A stretch of 64,000 nucleotides of DNA from the NCBI GenBank assembly GCA_947626345.1, contig CANQSF010000010.1:1-64000 (forward strand), given 5' to 3'. A model generated the notes under the pieces. That model was given only the letters and a program-made list of their open reading frames with translations. It was not told where the DNA came from and ran no database searches. Positions within the stretch are counted from its first letter, which is position 1. Each line of letters starts with the position of its first letter. Made by a program: the position numbers and the translations under genes. The DNA comes from an uncultured Oscillospiraceae bacterium (GTDB lineage: Bacteria; Bacillota; Clostridia; Oscillospirales; Oscillospiraceae). This document shows, piece after piece, positions 40,366 to 48,527 of this stretch.

Positions 40366-41601
40366 TTACACGCCCAGGTATTCCCGCTGCTCCGGGGTGA
40401 GGGTGTCGATGGCGATGCCCAGGGTGTCCAGCTTCCGCCGGGCCACGGCCTCGTCGATCTCTCTGGGCACGGGGTAGACGCCGGGGGCCAGCTTGCCCCG
40501 GTTGTCCGCCAGATACTTGGCGGACAGGGCCTGGATGGCGAAGCTCATGTCCATGATCTCCGCCGGATGGCCGTCGCCGGAGGCCAGGTTCACCAGCCGC
40601 CCCTCGGCGATGACGAACACCGTCCGGCCGTTGGGCAGGGTATAGCCCACGATGTTGTGCCGGGCCTCGTGGGTGGAGACGGCGCACTTTTCCAGGGCGC
40701 GCATGTCCACCTCCACGTCGAAGTGGCCGGCGTTGGTGAGGATGGCCCCGTCCTTCATCAGGGGGAAGTGCTCCGCGGTGATGACCTTCTCGCAGCCGGT
40801 GACGGTGCAGAAGATGTCGCCGATCTTGGCGGCCTCGGCCATGGGCATGACCCTAAAGCCGTCCATCACCGCCTCGATGGCCCGGATGGGGTCCACCTCG
40901 GTGACGGTGACCCGGGCGCCCAGGCCCTTGGCCCGCATGGCCACGCCCTTGCCGCACCAGCCGTAGCCAGCCACCACCACGTCCTTGCCCGCCACGATCA
41001 GGTTGGTGGTGCGCATGATGCCGTCCCAGGCGGACTGGCCGGTGCCGTAGCGGTTGTCGAACAGGTGCTTGCAGTCGGCGTCGTTCACCAGCATGGCGGG
41101 GAAGCGCAGCGTGCCGGCCTTGGCCATCTGGTTCAGGCGGATAATGCCGGTGGTGGTCTCCTCGCAGGAGCCGATGACGCGGGGCAGCAGGTGGGCATAT
41201 TTGGTGTGTATCCGGTGGACCAGGTCGCCGCCGTCGTCGATGATGATGTCCGGTCCCACGGACAGGGCCTTGTCGATGTTGGCGTCATACTCCTCCGGGG
41301 TGCAGCCGTGGAAGGCGTGCACCTCCAGCCCGCCGGCCACGAGGGCCGCCACCACGTCGTCCTGGGTGGACAGGGGGTTGGAGCCGGTGATGTGCATCTC
41401 CGCTCCGCCCCGGGCCATCACCCGGCAGAGGTAGGCCGCCTTGGCCTCCAGGTGCAGGGACAGCGTCACCTTCAGCCCGGCGAGGGGCTTGGTTTTTTCA
41501 AATTCCTCTCCGATGGAGCGGCACAGGGGCATGTTCCGCTCCACCCAGGCGATCTTTTTCTCCCCGGAGGGGGCCAGAGAGATGTCTCGGATGGTGCTCA
41601 T
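40366..41601 (-). CDS. ahcY: Adenosylhomocysteinase
   Basis: The 411-residue enzyme splits S-adenosylhomocysteine to homocysteine and adenosine. Motifs visible: HITGSNPLSTQDDV, EETTTGI, the NAD loop VVVAGYGWCGKGVAMRAKG near residue 205, and HFDVEVD. The length is that of the short bacterial and archaeal type without the extra loop. The gene lies 34 bases downstream of metK in the same direction and probably shares its riboswitch-controlled transcript. Together they make and recycle SAM. Confidence 0.96.
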   Translation of the reverse strand: MSTIRDISLAPSGEKKIAWVERNMPLCRSIGEEFEKTKPLAGLKVTLSLHLEAKAAYLCRVMARGGAEMHITGSNPLSTQDDVVAALVAGGLEVHAFHGCTPEEYDANIDKALSVGPDIIIDDGGDLVHRIHTKYAHLLPRVIGSCEETTTGIIRLNQMAKAGTLRFPAMLVNDADCKHLFDNRYGTGQSAWDGIMRTTNLIVAGKDVVVAGYGWCGKGVAMRAKGLGARVTVTEVDPIRAIEAVMDGFRVMPMAEAAKIGDIFCTVTGCEKVITAEHFPLMKDGAILTNAGHFDVEVDMRALEKCAVSTHEARHNIVGYTLPNGRTVFVIAEGRLVNLASGDGHPAEIMDMSFAIQALSAKYLADNRGKLAPGVYPVPREIDEAVARRKLDTLGIAIDTLTPEQREYLGV

Positions 41602-41635
41602 GGTTCGTTTTCCTCCCTATGATAGGTCTCAGCTT

Positions 41636-42895
41636 TTATTTCTTGCCCCAGAATTTCCACCAGGGGCGCTTTTTCGTCTCGCCGTCGGAGGGGATCAGCG
41701 CCTCCTTGGGCTCCGGGATGGCGGCCTTCAGGGCCTCGGCCTTGTCGGTGCGCTCCCAGGCCACATCCAGGTCGTCCCGGCCCATGTGGCCGTAGGCGGC
41801 CAGCTGCCGGTAGATGGGCGTGCGCAGCTCCAGATCCCGGATGATGGCCGACGGGCGCAGGTCGAACACCTGCATCACGGCCTTCTGCAGGGTCTCGTCC
41901 GACTCCTTGCCGGTGCCGAAGGTGGTCACGTTCACGCTCACCGGGTTGGCCACGCCGATGGCGTAGGCGATCTGGACCTGGCAGCGGCGGGCCAGGCCGG
42001 CGGCCACGATGTTCTTGGCCACCCAGCGGGCAGCGTAGGCGCCGGACCGGTCCACCTTGGTGGGGTCCTTGCCGGAGAAGGAGCCGCCGCCGTGGGGGGC
42101 GCTGCCGCCGTAGGTGTCCACGATGATCTTCCGGCCGGTGAGGCCGGAGTCCCCCTGGGGCCCGCCCACCACGAAGCGGCCGGTGGGGTTGATGTAGTAC
42201 TTGATGTCGCCCTGGTCGAAGCCGGTGGGGATGACGGGGGTGATCACCTCGCGGATGATGTCCTCCCGGATCTGCTCCGGCTCCACAGAGGGGGCGTGCT
42301 GGGCGGAGACCACCACCGTGTCCACCCGGACGGGGCGGTCATTCTCGTCGTACTCCACGGTGACCTGGGTCTTGCCGTCCGGCCGCAGGTAGGGCAGCGT
42401 GCCGTCCTTGCGGACCTGGGCCAGCCGGCGGGCCAGCTTGTGGGCCAGGCTGATGGGCAGGGGCATCATCTCCGGGGTCTCGTCGCAGGCGTAGCCGAAC
42501 ATCATGCCCTGGTCGCCGGCGCCGTTTTGCAGCTCCTCCGCCTCGCCGCCGTCCTTTTTCTCCTTGCTCTCGTTCACGCCCATAGCGATGTCCGGGGACT
42601 GCTCGTTGATGGAGGTGATCACGGCGCAGGTGTCGCAGTCCATGCCGTATTTGGCCCGGTCATAGCCCACCTCCCGCAGCACCTGGCGGGCGATATGGGG
42701 GATGTCCACATAGCAGCTGGTGGTGATCTCGCCCATCACGTACACCATGCCGGTGGTGGTGGTGCACTCGCAGGCCACATGGCCCTCAGAATCCTGGGCC
42801 AGGATGGCGTCCAGGATGGCGTCCGCGATCTGGTCGCAGATCTTGTCCGGATGGCCCTCCGTAACAGACTCGGAGGTGAACAGATAATGTCCCAT
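41636..42895 (-). CDS. metK: S-adenosylmethionine synthetase
   Basis: The 419-residue protein makes SAM from methionine and ATP. Family motifs are complete: [50 protein letters not shown] and [16 protein letters not shown]. It is longer than usual (about 390-400) because of a C-terminal tail ending [10 protein letters not shown], which is basic and Trp-rich. AAAGGAGAATCGCT sets the start at 42895. A SAM-I riboswitch precedes it, so expression falls when SAM is plentiful. Confidence 0.97.
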   Translation of the reverse strand: MGHYLFTSESVTEGHPDKICDQIADAILDAILAQDSEGHVACECTTTTGMVYVMGEITTSCYVDIPHIARQVLREVGYDRAKYGMDCDTCAVITSINEQSPDIAMGVNESKEKKDGGEAEELQNGAGDQGMMFGYACDETPEMMPLPISLAHKLARRLAQVRKDGTLPYLRPDGKTQVTVEYDENDRPVRVDTVVVSAQHAPSVEPEQIREDIIREVITPVIPTGFDQGDIKYYINPTGRFVVGGPQGDSGLTGRKIIVDTYGGSAPHGGGSFSGKDPTKVDRSGAYAARWVAKNIVAAGLARRCQVQIAYAIGVANPVSVNVTTFGTGKESDETLQKAVMQVFDLRPSAIIRDLELRTPIYRQLAAYGHMGRDDLDVAWERTDKAEALKAAIPEPKEALIPSDGETKKRPWWKFWGKK

Positions 42896-42934
42896 AGCGA
42901 TTCTCCTTTGCATAAAATTCCCGCGCCGGCGGGA

Positions 42935-43078
42935 CAAAAAAAGAGCCCGCCGGATCGGCGGGTACAGAACAGCGTGTCTTATCTTTCGATCTTCACCGCC
43001 GGATTTGGCACCTTATGCGCTCCCGCACAGGTTGCCGGGCTTCACAGGGCCGGTCCCTCCGCCACTCTTGATAAGGCT
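42935..43078 (-). promoter_or_regulatory. SAM-I (S-box) riboswitch with terminator
   Basis: On the minus strand the S-box core is nearly perfect: CTTATCAAGAG, GAGGGACCGGCCC, GAAGCCCGGCAACC, GGTGCCAAATCC and GAAAGATAAG, in order. A terminator follows (CCCGCCGATCCGGCGGGC then a run of T, ending near 42935). SAM binding should favour the terminator and stop metK-ahcY transcription. The remainder of the gap before hpf holds the two promoters listed. Confidence 0.95.
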
Positions 43079-43097
43079 TATGAAATTTTCTATCCAC

Positions 43098-43125
43098 ATT
43101 CTATCACGGATTCGGACAAAGTCAA
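43098..43125 (-). promoter_or_regulatory. metK promoter
   Basis: On the minus strand TTGACT (43120-43125) and TAGAAT (43098-43103) are 16 bases apart, just upstream of the riboswitch. Confidence 0.7.
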
Positions 43126-43199
43126 TAGCGTCCGGCGCATTTTCCCCGGCGGCCGGGGGAAGGGCCGGCCAAAAACTGGAAAAATTTCATAAATAGCTA

Positions 43200-43228
43200 T
43201 TGTGCCGGGGCAAAAACTGTGGTACACT
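43200..43228 (+). promoter_or_regulatory. hpf promoter
   Basis: TTGTGC (43200-43205) and TACACT (43223-43228) are 17 bases apart, 24 bases before the start codon of hpf. Confidence 0.6.
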
Positions 43229-43251
43229 TTTCACAAAGGAGGTAATGCGAT

Positions 43252-43797
43252 ATGACATTCACATTTACCGGCAGAAAATTTGAGGCGTCCGATGAACTGA
43301 AGGCCTACGCGGAAAAGAAGGTCGGCAAGATCGACCGGCTGTTCCGCACGGACAGCGACGCGTCCGTCACCTTCAGCGCCGAGCGGGGCCGCTACACGGC
43401 CGAGGTCACCATCCGCAACAACGGCATGTTCTATCGGGTCGCCGAGACCACCAGCGATATGTATGCCTCCATCGACTCCGCCTGCGCCGCCCTGATCCGT
43501 CAGGTGCGCAAGAACAAGACCCGCCTGGAAAAGCGCCTGCGGGAGGGCGCCTTCGAGCGCAGCTCCTCGCCGGAGGTCATGCCTGAGGACGATGAGGAGA
43601 CCCCGGAGTACAAGCTCATCCGCACCAAGCGCTTTGCCATCAAGCCCATGAGCCCCGAGGAGGCCATCCTGCAGATGGACCTGCTGGGCCACTCCTTCTT
43701 TGCCTTCCGCAACCAGGAGGAGGATGAGGCGTTCTCCGTGGTCTACAAGCGCAACGACGGCGGATACGGCATGATCTCCGACGCCCACGGTGAGTGA
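43252..43797 (+). CDS. hpf: Long-form ribosome hibernation promoting factor
   Basis: The 181-residue protein has the N-terminal HPF/RaiA domain (FTFTGRKFEASDELKAYAEKK, then YRVAETTSDMYASIDSA). The C-terminal domain of the long form follows (VRTKRFAIKPMSPEEAILQMDLLGHSFFAFRN). The long form binds two ribosomes together as inactive 100S particles in stationary phase. AAAGGAGGTAATGCGAT precedes the ATG. It is a single-gene unit with a strong terminator. Confidence 0.95.
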   Translation: MTFTFTGRKFEASDELKAYAEKKVGKIDRLFRTDSDASVTFSAERGRYTAEVTIRNNGMFYRVAETTSDMYASIDSACAALIRQVRKNKTRLEKRLREGAFERSSSPEVMPEDDEETPEYKLIRTKRFAIKPMSPEEAILQMDLLGHSFFAFRNQEEDEAFSVVYKRNDGGYGMISDAHGE

Positions 43798-43815
43798 TCG
43801 CTGACCGGTTTTTTG

Positions 43816-43847
43816 ACAGACGGCCCCTGGGGCCGTCTGTTTTTTTC
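43816..43847 (+). terminator. hpf terminator
   Basis: ACAGACGGCC and GGCCGTCTGT pair around five bases and are followed by seven T. Confidence 0.9.
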
Positions 43848-43909
43848 CGGGGCCGGGAACTTTTTTCTCCCGGCGGCGTCTGAGGGGTACAACAGGACAT
43901 AAGGAAAGG

Positions 43910-44869
43910 ATGGGACTTGCGATGAAAAAGAAACTGCTCGCCTGGGCGATGATCCTTCTGCTGACGGTGGGCCTTCTCAGCGGCTGCGGCGGCTCCGGAA
44001 AAGCCAGCGACAGCGCCGCTCAGACCGCGCCGTCGGAGGCCTGGGACATGGCGGCGTCCGAAGAGACGGCCGCCTACGACGGCAGCGCCGCCATGGATAT
44101 GCCCTCCGCGCCCCAGGAGGGGGCCAAGATCATCTACACCGCCGAGCTGGACCTGGAGACCACCGGCTTCGACGAGGCGGTGAAGACCATCGCCGACCTG
44201 ACGGCGGAGCTGGGCGGATACTATGAGTCCAGCAGCATCTCCAACGGCGGCACCTACCGCTCCGCCCGATATGCCGTCCGCGTGCCGGCGGAGAACTACC
44301 GCGCCTTCCTGGACCGGGCGGGCTCGGCCTGCCATCTGCTGGATCTGTATGAGTACACCGACGACGTCAGCATGGTCTACTACGACACCGCCGGCCGCCT
44401 GGAGACCCAGCAGGCCAAGCTGGAGCGGCTGCAGCAGCTGCTGCGCCAGGCGGAGAACATGGAGGACATCATCGCCATCGAGAGCGCCGTCGCCGAGACC
44501 GAGGAGCAGATCGACCGGCTCAGCGGCGAGCTGCGCCACTACGACACCCAGGTGGACTACTCCACCGTCAACGTGTACCTGCGGGAGGTCTACCGGCTCA
44601 GCAACGTGGAGGAGCCGGCCCAGGGCTTCGCCAGCCGCCTGGCCGCGGCGCTGAAGAGCGGCTGGAGCGGCTTCGTGACCGGGATGCAGAACATCGCCGT
44701 GGCCCTGGCCTACGGCTGGATGTGGCTGCTGCTGGCGGCGGTGATCGCCCTGATCGTCATCCTGATCGTGCGGCGCAGCGCCAAGCGCCGGGCCAAGGCC
44801 CGGGCCGAACATCCGGCCGCCTATGCCGCCCCCGTGTACACCGCCCCCCAGGAGAAGAAGGACCCTTGA
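43910..44869 (+). CDS. DUF4349 membrane lipoprotein
   Basis: The 319-residue protein starts with a lipoprotein signal (LLTVGLLSGCGGS, lipobox Cys about residue 26). It then has the DUF4349 region (IIYTAELDLETTGFDEAVKTIADLTAELGGYYESS), a coiled-coil part (ETQQAKLERLQQLLRQAENMED), and a C-terminal membrane helix (ALAYGWMWLLLAAVIALIVILIV) with a basic cytoplasmic tail. An ATG four codons downstream (43922) is an alternative start. The function of the family is unknown. The gene stands alone. Confidence 0.85.
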   Translation: MGLAMKKKLLAWAMILLLTVGLLSGCGGSGKASDSAAQTAPSEAWDMAASEETAAYDGSAAMDMPSAPQEGAKIIYTAELDLETTGFDEAVKTIADLTAELGGYYESSSISNGGTYRSARYAVRVPAENYRAFLDRAGSACHLLDLYEYTDDVSMVYYDTAGRLETQQAKLERLQQLLRQAENMEDIIAIESAVAETEEQIDRLSGELRHYDTQVDYSTVNVYLREVYRLSNVEEPAQGFASRLAAALKSGWSGFVTGMQNIAVALAYGWMWLLLAAVIALIVILIVRRSAKRRAKARAEHPAAYAAPVYTAPQEKKDP

Positions 44870-44880
44870 TCCAGCCCACG

Positions 44881-44912
44881 AAAAAAGCCCCGCTCAGCGA
44901 GCGGGGCTTTTT
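44881..44912. terminator. Bidirectional terminator
   Basis: AAAAAAGCCCCGCT and AGCGGGGCTTTTT form a hairpin with T runs on both strands, between the convergent DUF4349 and HtrA genes. Confidence 0.9.
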
Positions 44913-44922
44913 CTCTTCGCAG

Positions 44923-46299
44923 TCAGAAGCCGAAGCCAAAGCCGCCGAAGAACTGGCGGAAGAAGTCCTCCATGTCCATATATTCCTCCCGAGAGGGCTG
45001 CTGGACGGTCTCCTCCTGGGGCGGTTGGCTCTCCCCCAGGGTGGCGGTCAGGGTCAGCACGGTCCCGTTGCGCCAGACGGTGAGCTCCACCGTGTCCCCC
45101 ACCGCGTAGGTGCGGACCATGCTGGTCAGCTCCGTGGAGCCGGCCACCGCCTTGCCGTCCAGGGCGGTGACGATGTCGTTCACCTGCAGCCCGGCCTCCT
45201 CGGCGGGGCTGTCGGGGTCGATGGAGGCGATGAGGGCCCCCGCCGCCAGGCCGTACTGCTCCGCCACCGAGGCGGGCACGGTCTTGCCGGACACGCCCAG
45301 GGTGGCTCGGTCGGCCACATAGCCGTGCTGGAGGATCTGGTTGGCCACATGGGCGGCGTCCTGGATGGGGATGGCGAAGCCCAGGCCCTCCACGCCGGTG
45401 GCGCTGGTCTTGGCGGTGACCACGCCGATGACCTTCCCCTCGGCGTTGTACACCGGCCCGCCGGAGTTGCCGCTGTTCACGGCGGCGTCGATCTGGAACA
45501 TGCTGATGGGCACGGAGTTGGCGTCGGTGGTGATCACCCGGTCGGTGGCGGAGATGATGCCGGTGGTCATGGTGAAGTTCAGCTCGCCCAGGGGGTTGCC
45601 CACCGGGTATATCTCCCGGCCCACCACGATGTCCTCGTCGCTGCCCAGAGCCACGGGGGTCAGGCCGCTGGCGTCGATCTTCAGCACGGCCACGTCGTTC
45701 TCCTTGTCATAGCCCACGATGTCCGCGGTGTACTCCGTGCCGTCGTACATGAGCACGGACACGTCGTAGCCGCCCTTGCGGGCGTCCTCGATGACGTGGT
45801 CGTTGGTGAGGATATAGCCGTCGGCGCTGATGATGAAGCCGGTGCCGGACACGCTGGACGCGCTGACCTGGCCGAAGAAGTTGGTGTAGGTGATCTCTGT
45901 GGTCACGCCCACCACCTGCTTTTTCGCCAGCTCATAGATGGCCGCGCCCGCGCCGGTATAGGTCTGCGTCCCGTCCGACGCGCCCGTCACGGCGGCGTCG
46001 GCGCCGCCCTCGGGCAGCTGGGGCACGGCGGGCTCGTCCAGCAGGGCGTTGCCCCGGTCCTCCCCCCGGAGGAACAGATAGGACCCGCCCACCCCCAGGG
46101 CCGCCGCCAGGATGGAGCAGACCAGGCAAAGGGCGATCACCGCCGCCGGGCGCATCCCGGAGCGCTTCCGCTTCTGCTTCCGGTCCGGCGCCGGCTCCGG
46201 GGACGGCGCGGTATAGCCGCCGGACGCGCCGTAATGGGCGGACGCCTCGGACGGATCGCTCTGACTGACGCTGTAATATCCGTTGTCGTTATCGTTCAT
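44923..46299 (-). CDS. HtrA/DegP-like membrane serine protease
   Basis: The 458-residue protein has a disordered cytoplasmic N-terminus, one membrane helix (about residues 60-82), a trypsin-like domain and one PDZ domain. The triad is complete: His in ILTNDHVIEDA, Asp in KENDVAVLK, Ser in VNSGNSGGPVYN. It degrades misfolded proteins at the outer face of the membrane. The last residues are Phe/Gly-rich (FRQFFGGFGFGF). GCAGGAGGCTTTACC sets the start. It is divergent from the second HtrA gene, with 218 bases between. Confidence 0.93.
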   Translation of the reverse strand: MNDNDNGYYSVSQSDPSEASAHYGASGGYTAPSPEPAPDRKQKRKRSGMRPAAVIALCLVCSILAAALGVGGSYLFLRGEDRGNALLDEPAVPQLPEGGADAAVTGASDGTQTYTGAGAAIYELAKKQVVGVTTEITYTNFFGQVSASSVSGTGFIISADGYILTNDHVIEDARKGGYDVSVLMYDGTEYTADIVGYDKENDVAVLKIDASGLTPVALGSDEDIVVGREIYPVGNPLGELNFTMTTGIISATDRVITTDANSVPISMFQIDAAVNSGNSGGPVYNAEGKVIGVVTAKTSATGVEGLGFAIPIQDAAHVANQILQHGYVADRATLGVSGKTVPASVAEQYGLAAGALIASIDPDSPAEEAGLQVNDIVTALDGKAVAGSTELTSMVRTYAVGDTVELTVWRNGTVLTLTATLGESQPPQEETVQQPSREEYMDMEDFFRQFFGGFGFGF

Positions 46300-46450
46300 G
46301 GTAAAGCCTCCTGCGGAAAAACGTTCCGGATGGGTATAATGTATCCCGAAGGGGCCGGGATTTCCACTGGAAACTGTGAATAAATTATAGATATTTTGTG
46401 ACGGCCGCGCCGGCGGACAGGGCGGCGCGGATTTTTTCAAACTGTTAACA

Positions 46451-46479
46451 TTTTTCTCGTGAAAAAGTATTACTATAAT
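46451..46479 (+). promoter_or_regulatory. Candidate promoter of the second HtrA gene
   Basis: A perfect TATAAT at 46474-46479 has a poor -35 (TTTTTC at 46451-46456) 17 bases upstream. Confidence 0.45.
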
Positions 46480-46517
46480 CCCTGCAGAGCAGAAATACGC
46501 TCCGTGGGAGGCGCAGC

Positions 46518-47852
46518 TTGTCCAACGACCGTGAACCGCGGCCCTCCGAGCTGGAGGACCCGGAATATCATATCGTCCGCCCGGAACAGGATCGGTCGGC
46601 GTACAGCGACGCCTATTACCGCTCCGCCCCCCGGGAGGGCGGGGCTTCCTATGGCTATAACCCCGCCAGGTATTATACCGGCGGGGAGCCCTGCGGTCCC
46701 CATCGGGGGCAGATCGGCATCCGCGCCCTGCTGGCGCTGTGCCTGGCGGCGGTGATCGGCGCGGGCGTGCTGGGCATCGGCGGGCTGTATCTGCTCAGCC
46801 GGGACCGGCGGGAGGCCAGGCAGGAGGGGCAGAACGCCATCTCCGACGAGATCTATGCCCAGGTCAGCCAGGACCAGGACCCGGAGGGCCCGCTGACCGC
46901 GTCGGCCCCGCCGGCGGACGCCGCCGCCATCCCGGCGGAGGACATCTACGCCGCCGCCTGCGGCCAGGTGGTGGGCATCCGCTCCACCGACGGGCGCGTC
47001 ACGGAGACCGGCTCCGGCTTCATCGTCACCGACGACGGCTACATCCTGACCAACTATCACGTGATCGAGACTGGCTATGCCCGGGGCCTGCCCATCACCG
47101 TGGTCACCCAGGAGGGGACGGAGTATACCGCCCAGGTGACGGGCACGGAGTCGGACAGCGATCTGGCAGTGCTGAAGATCGAGGCCGAGGGCCTGCATCC
47201 GGCCGCCTTCGGCGACGCGGACGCCACCGCCGTGGGCGAGCGGGTCTACACCGTGGGCGACCCCCTGGGGGACCTGCCCTATACCATGACCCGGGGGACC
47301 CTGTCCGCCCGGGACCGGCAGATCACCATCGCCTCTAACGCCACGGTGAACATGTTCCAGTTCGACGCCGCCGTGAACCGGGGCAGCTCCGGCGGCCCGC
47401 TTTATAATGCATACGGCCAGGTCATCGGCGTGGTCACCGCCAAATACGCCGCCGAGGGCGTGGAGGGCCTGGGCTTCGCCATCCCCTCCTCCGAGGCGGT
47501 GGCCATCGCCAACGAGCTGATCACCAAGGGCTATGTGTCCGGCAAGGCTTATCTGGGCCTGGTGCTGGACAACACCTACACCCCCTCGGTGGCCCAGTAT
47601 TACCGCCGGGACCCGGGCGCCTACGTGGCCTCCGTCCAGGAGGGCAGCGCCGCCCAGCAGGCGGGCCTGCAGGCGGGGGACGTGATCACCGCCGTGGACG
47701 GCGCCGCCATATACAGCGCCGACGGCCTGGTGGCCGCCGTCAAGGGCTACAGCGCCGGGGACACCGCGGAGCTGACCGTGAACCGGAGCGGGGAGACGCT
47801 CTCCCTCGCGGTCACCTTCGGTCAGGCCGTACCCGAGGACGCCACATCCTGA
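46518..47852 (+). CDS. Second HtrA/DegP-like membrane serine protease
   Basis: The 444-residue protein has the same plan as its divergent neighbour: acidic cytoplasmic start, membrane helix (about 73-95), protease domain and PDZ domain. The triad is present: His in ILTNYHVIETG, Asp in SDSDLAVLK, Ser in VNRGSSGGPLYN. The start codon is TTG, with GGGAGG upstream. The sequence identity with the neighbour is moderate, so the duplication is old. The sigma factor gene follows 108 bases downstream, which suggests an envelope-stress unit. Confidence 0.92.
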   Translation: MSNDREPRPSELEDPEYHIVRPEQDRSAYSDAYYRSAPREGGASYGYNPARYYTGGEPCGPHRGQIGIRALLALCLAAVIGAGVLGIGGLYLLSRDRREARQEGQNAISDEIYAQVSQDQDPEGPLTASAPPADAAAIPAEDIYAAACGQVVGIRSTDGRVTETGSGFIVTDDGYILTNYHVIETGYARGLPITVVTQEGTEYTAQVTGTESDSDLAVLKIEAEGLHPAAFGDADATAVGERVYTVGDPLGDLPYTMTRGTLSARDRQITIASNATVNMFQFDAAVNRGSSGGPLYNAYGQVIGVVTAKYAAEGVEGLGFAIPSSEAVAIANELITKGYVSGKAYLGLVLDNTYTPSVAQYYRRDPGAYVASVQEGSAAQQAGLQAGDVITAVDGAAIYSADGLVAAVKGYSAGDTAELTVNRSGETLSLAVTFGQAVPEDATS

Positions 47853-47960
47853 ATACCCCGCGCCGGACGGTCTGACCGCCGGCGCGAAAAATTTTTTCTT
47901 CGTCTGTGCAATAAAATCCCTTTTCCCCGCATTGCTTCTATGACAGGAGATAACAGCAAC

Positions 47961-48527
47961 ATGCAGTTGGGATCGGCAAAACCTGTGGAACAGGCCCCCG
48001 GCGGGATCCGCCTGGAGACCCTCCTGGCCGGGATCGCCCAGGGCGACCGGGAAGCGCTGGCAGAGCTCTATGGCGCCGTCCGCGGCGCGGTGTACGCCAC
48101 GGCGCTGGGCATCCTCCGGAGCGTCCCGGACGCCCAGGACGTGACCCAGGACGTGTTCGTCCGGATCTGGGACAGCGCCGGCGGCTACCGCCCCCAGGGC
48201 ACGCCCATGGCCTGGATCCTCACCATCGCCCGGAACATGGCCCTCATGCGCCTGCGCGGCAGCGGCCGCACCGAGCCCATGGATGAGGCGGCCTGGTCCG
48301 CGCTCTCCGCCCCCGGCCTGACGCCGGAGGACCGGACCGCCCTGCGGGCGGCGCTGGAACGACTCGCCGACGAGGAGCGGCAGATCGTGCTGCTCCACGC
48401 CGCCGCCGGATTGAAGCACCGGGAGATATCCCAGCTTTTGCAGATCCCTCTGGCCACCGTCCTGTCAAAATATCACCGGGCGCTGAAAAAACTGCGCACC
48501 CACATGGAAGGAGATGACGCCTTATGA
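47961..48527 (+). CDS. ECF-type RNA polymerase sigma factor
   Basis: The 188-residue protein has sigma region 2 (ALGILRSVPDAQDVTQDVFVRIWDSAGGY) and region 4 (LERLADEERQIVLLHAAAGLKHREISQLLQIPLATVLSKYHRALKKL). The start at 47961 is preferred because AGGAGA lies nine bases before it; an in-frame ATG seven codons earlier lacks a good ribosome site. It overlaps the anti-sigma gene by four bases. Its targets may include the HtrA genes, but no consensus promoter was confirmed. Confidence 0.92.
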   Translation: MQLGSAKPVEQAPGGIRLETLLAGIAQGDREALAELYGAVRGAVYATALGILRSVPDAQDVTQDVFVRIWDSAGGYRPQGTPMAWILTIARNMALMRLRGSGRTEPMDEAAWSALSAPGLTPEDRTALRAALERLADEERQIVLLHAAAGLKHREISQLLQIPLATVLSKYHRALKKLRTHMEGDDAL

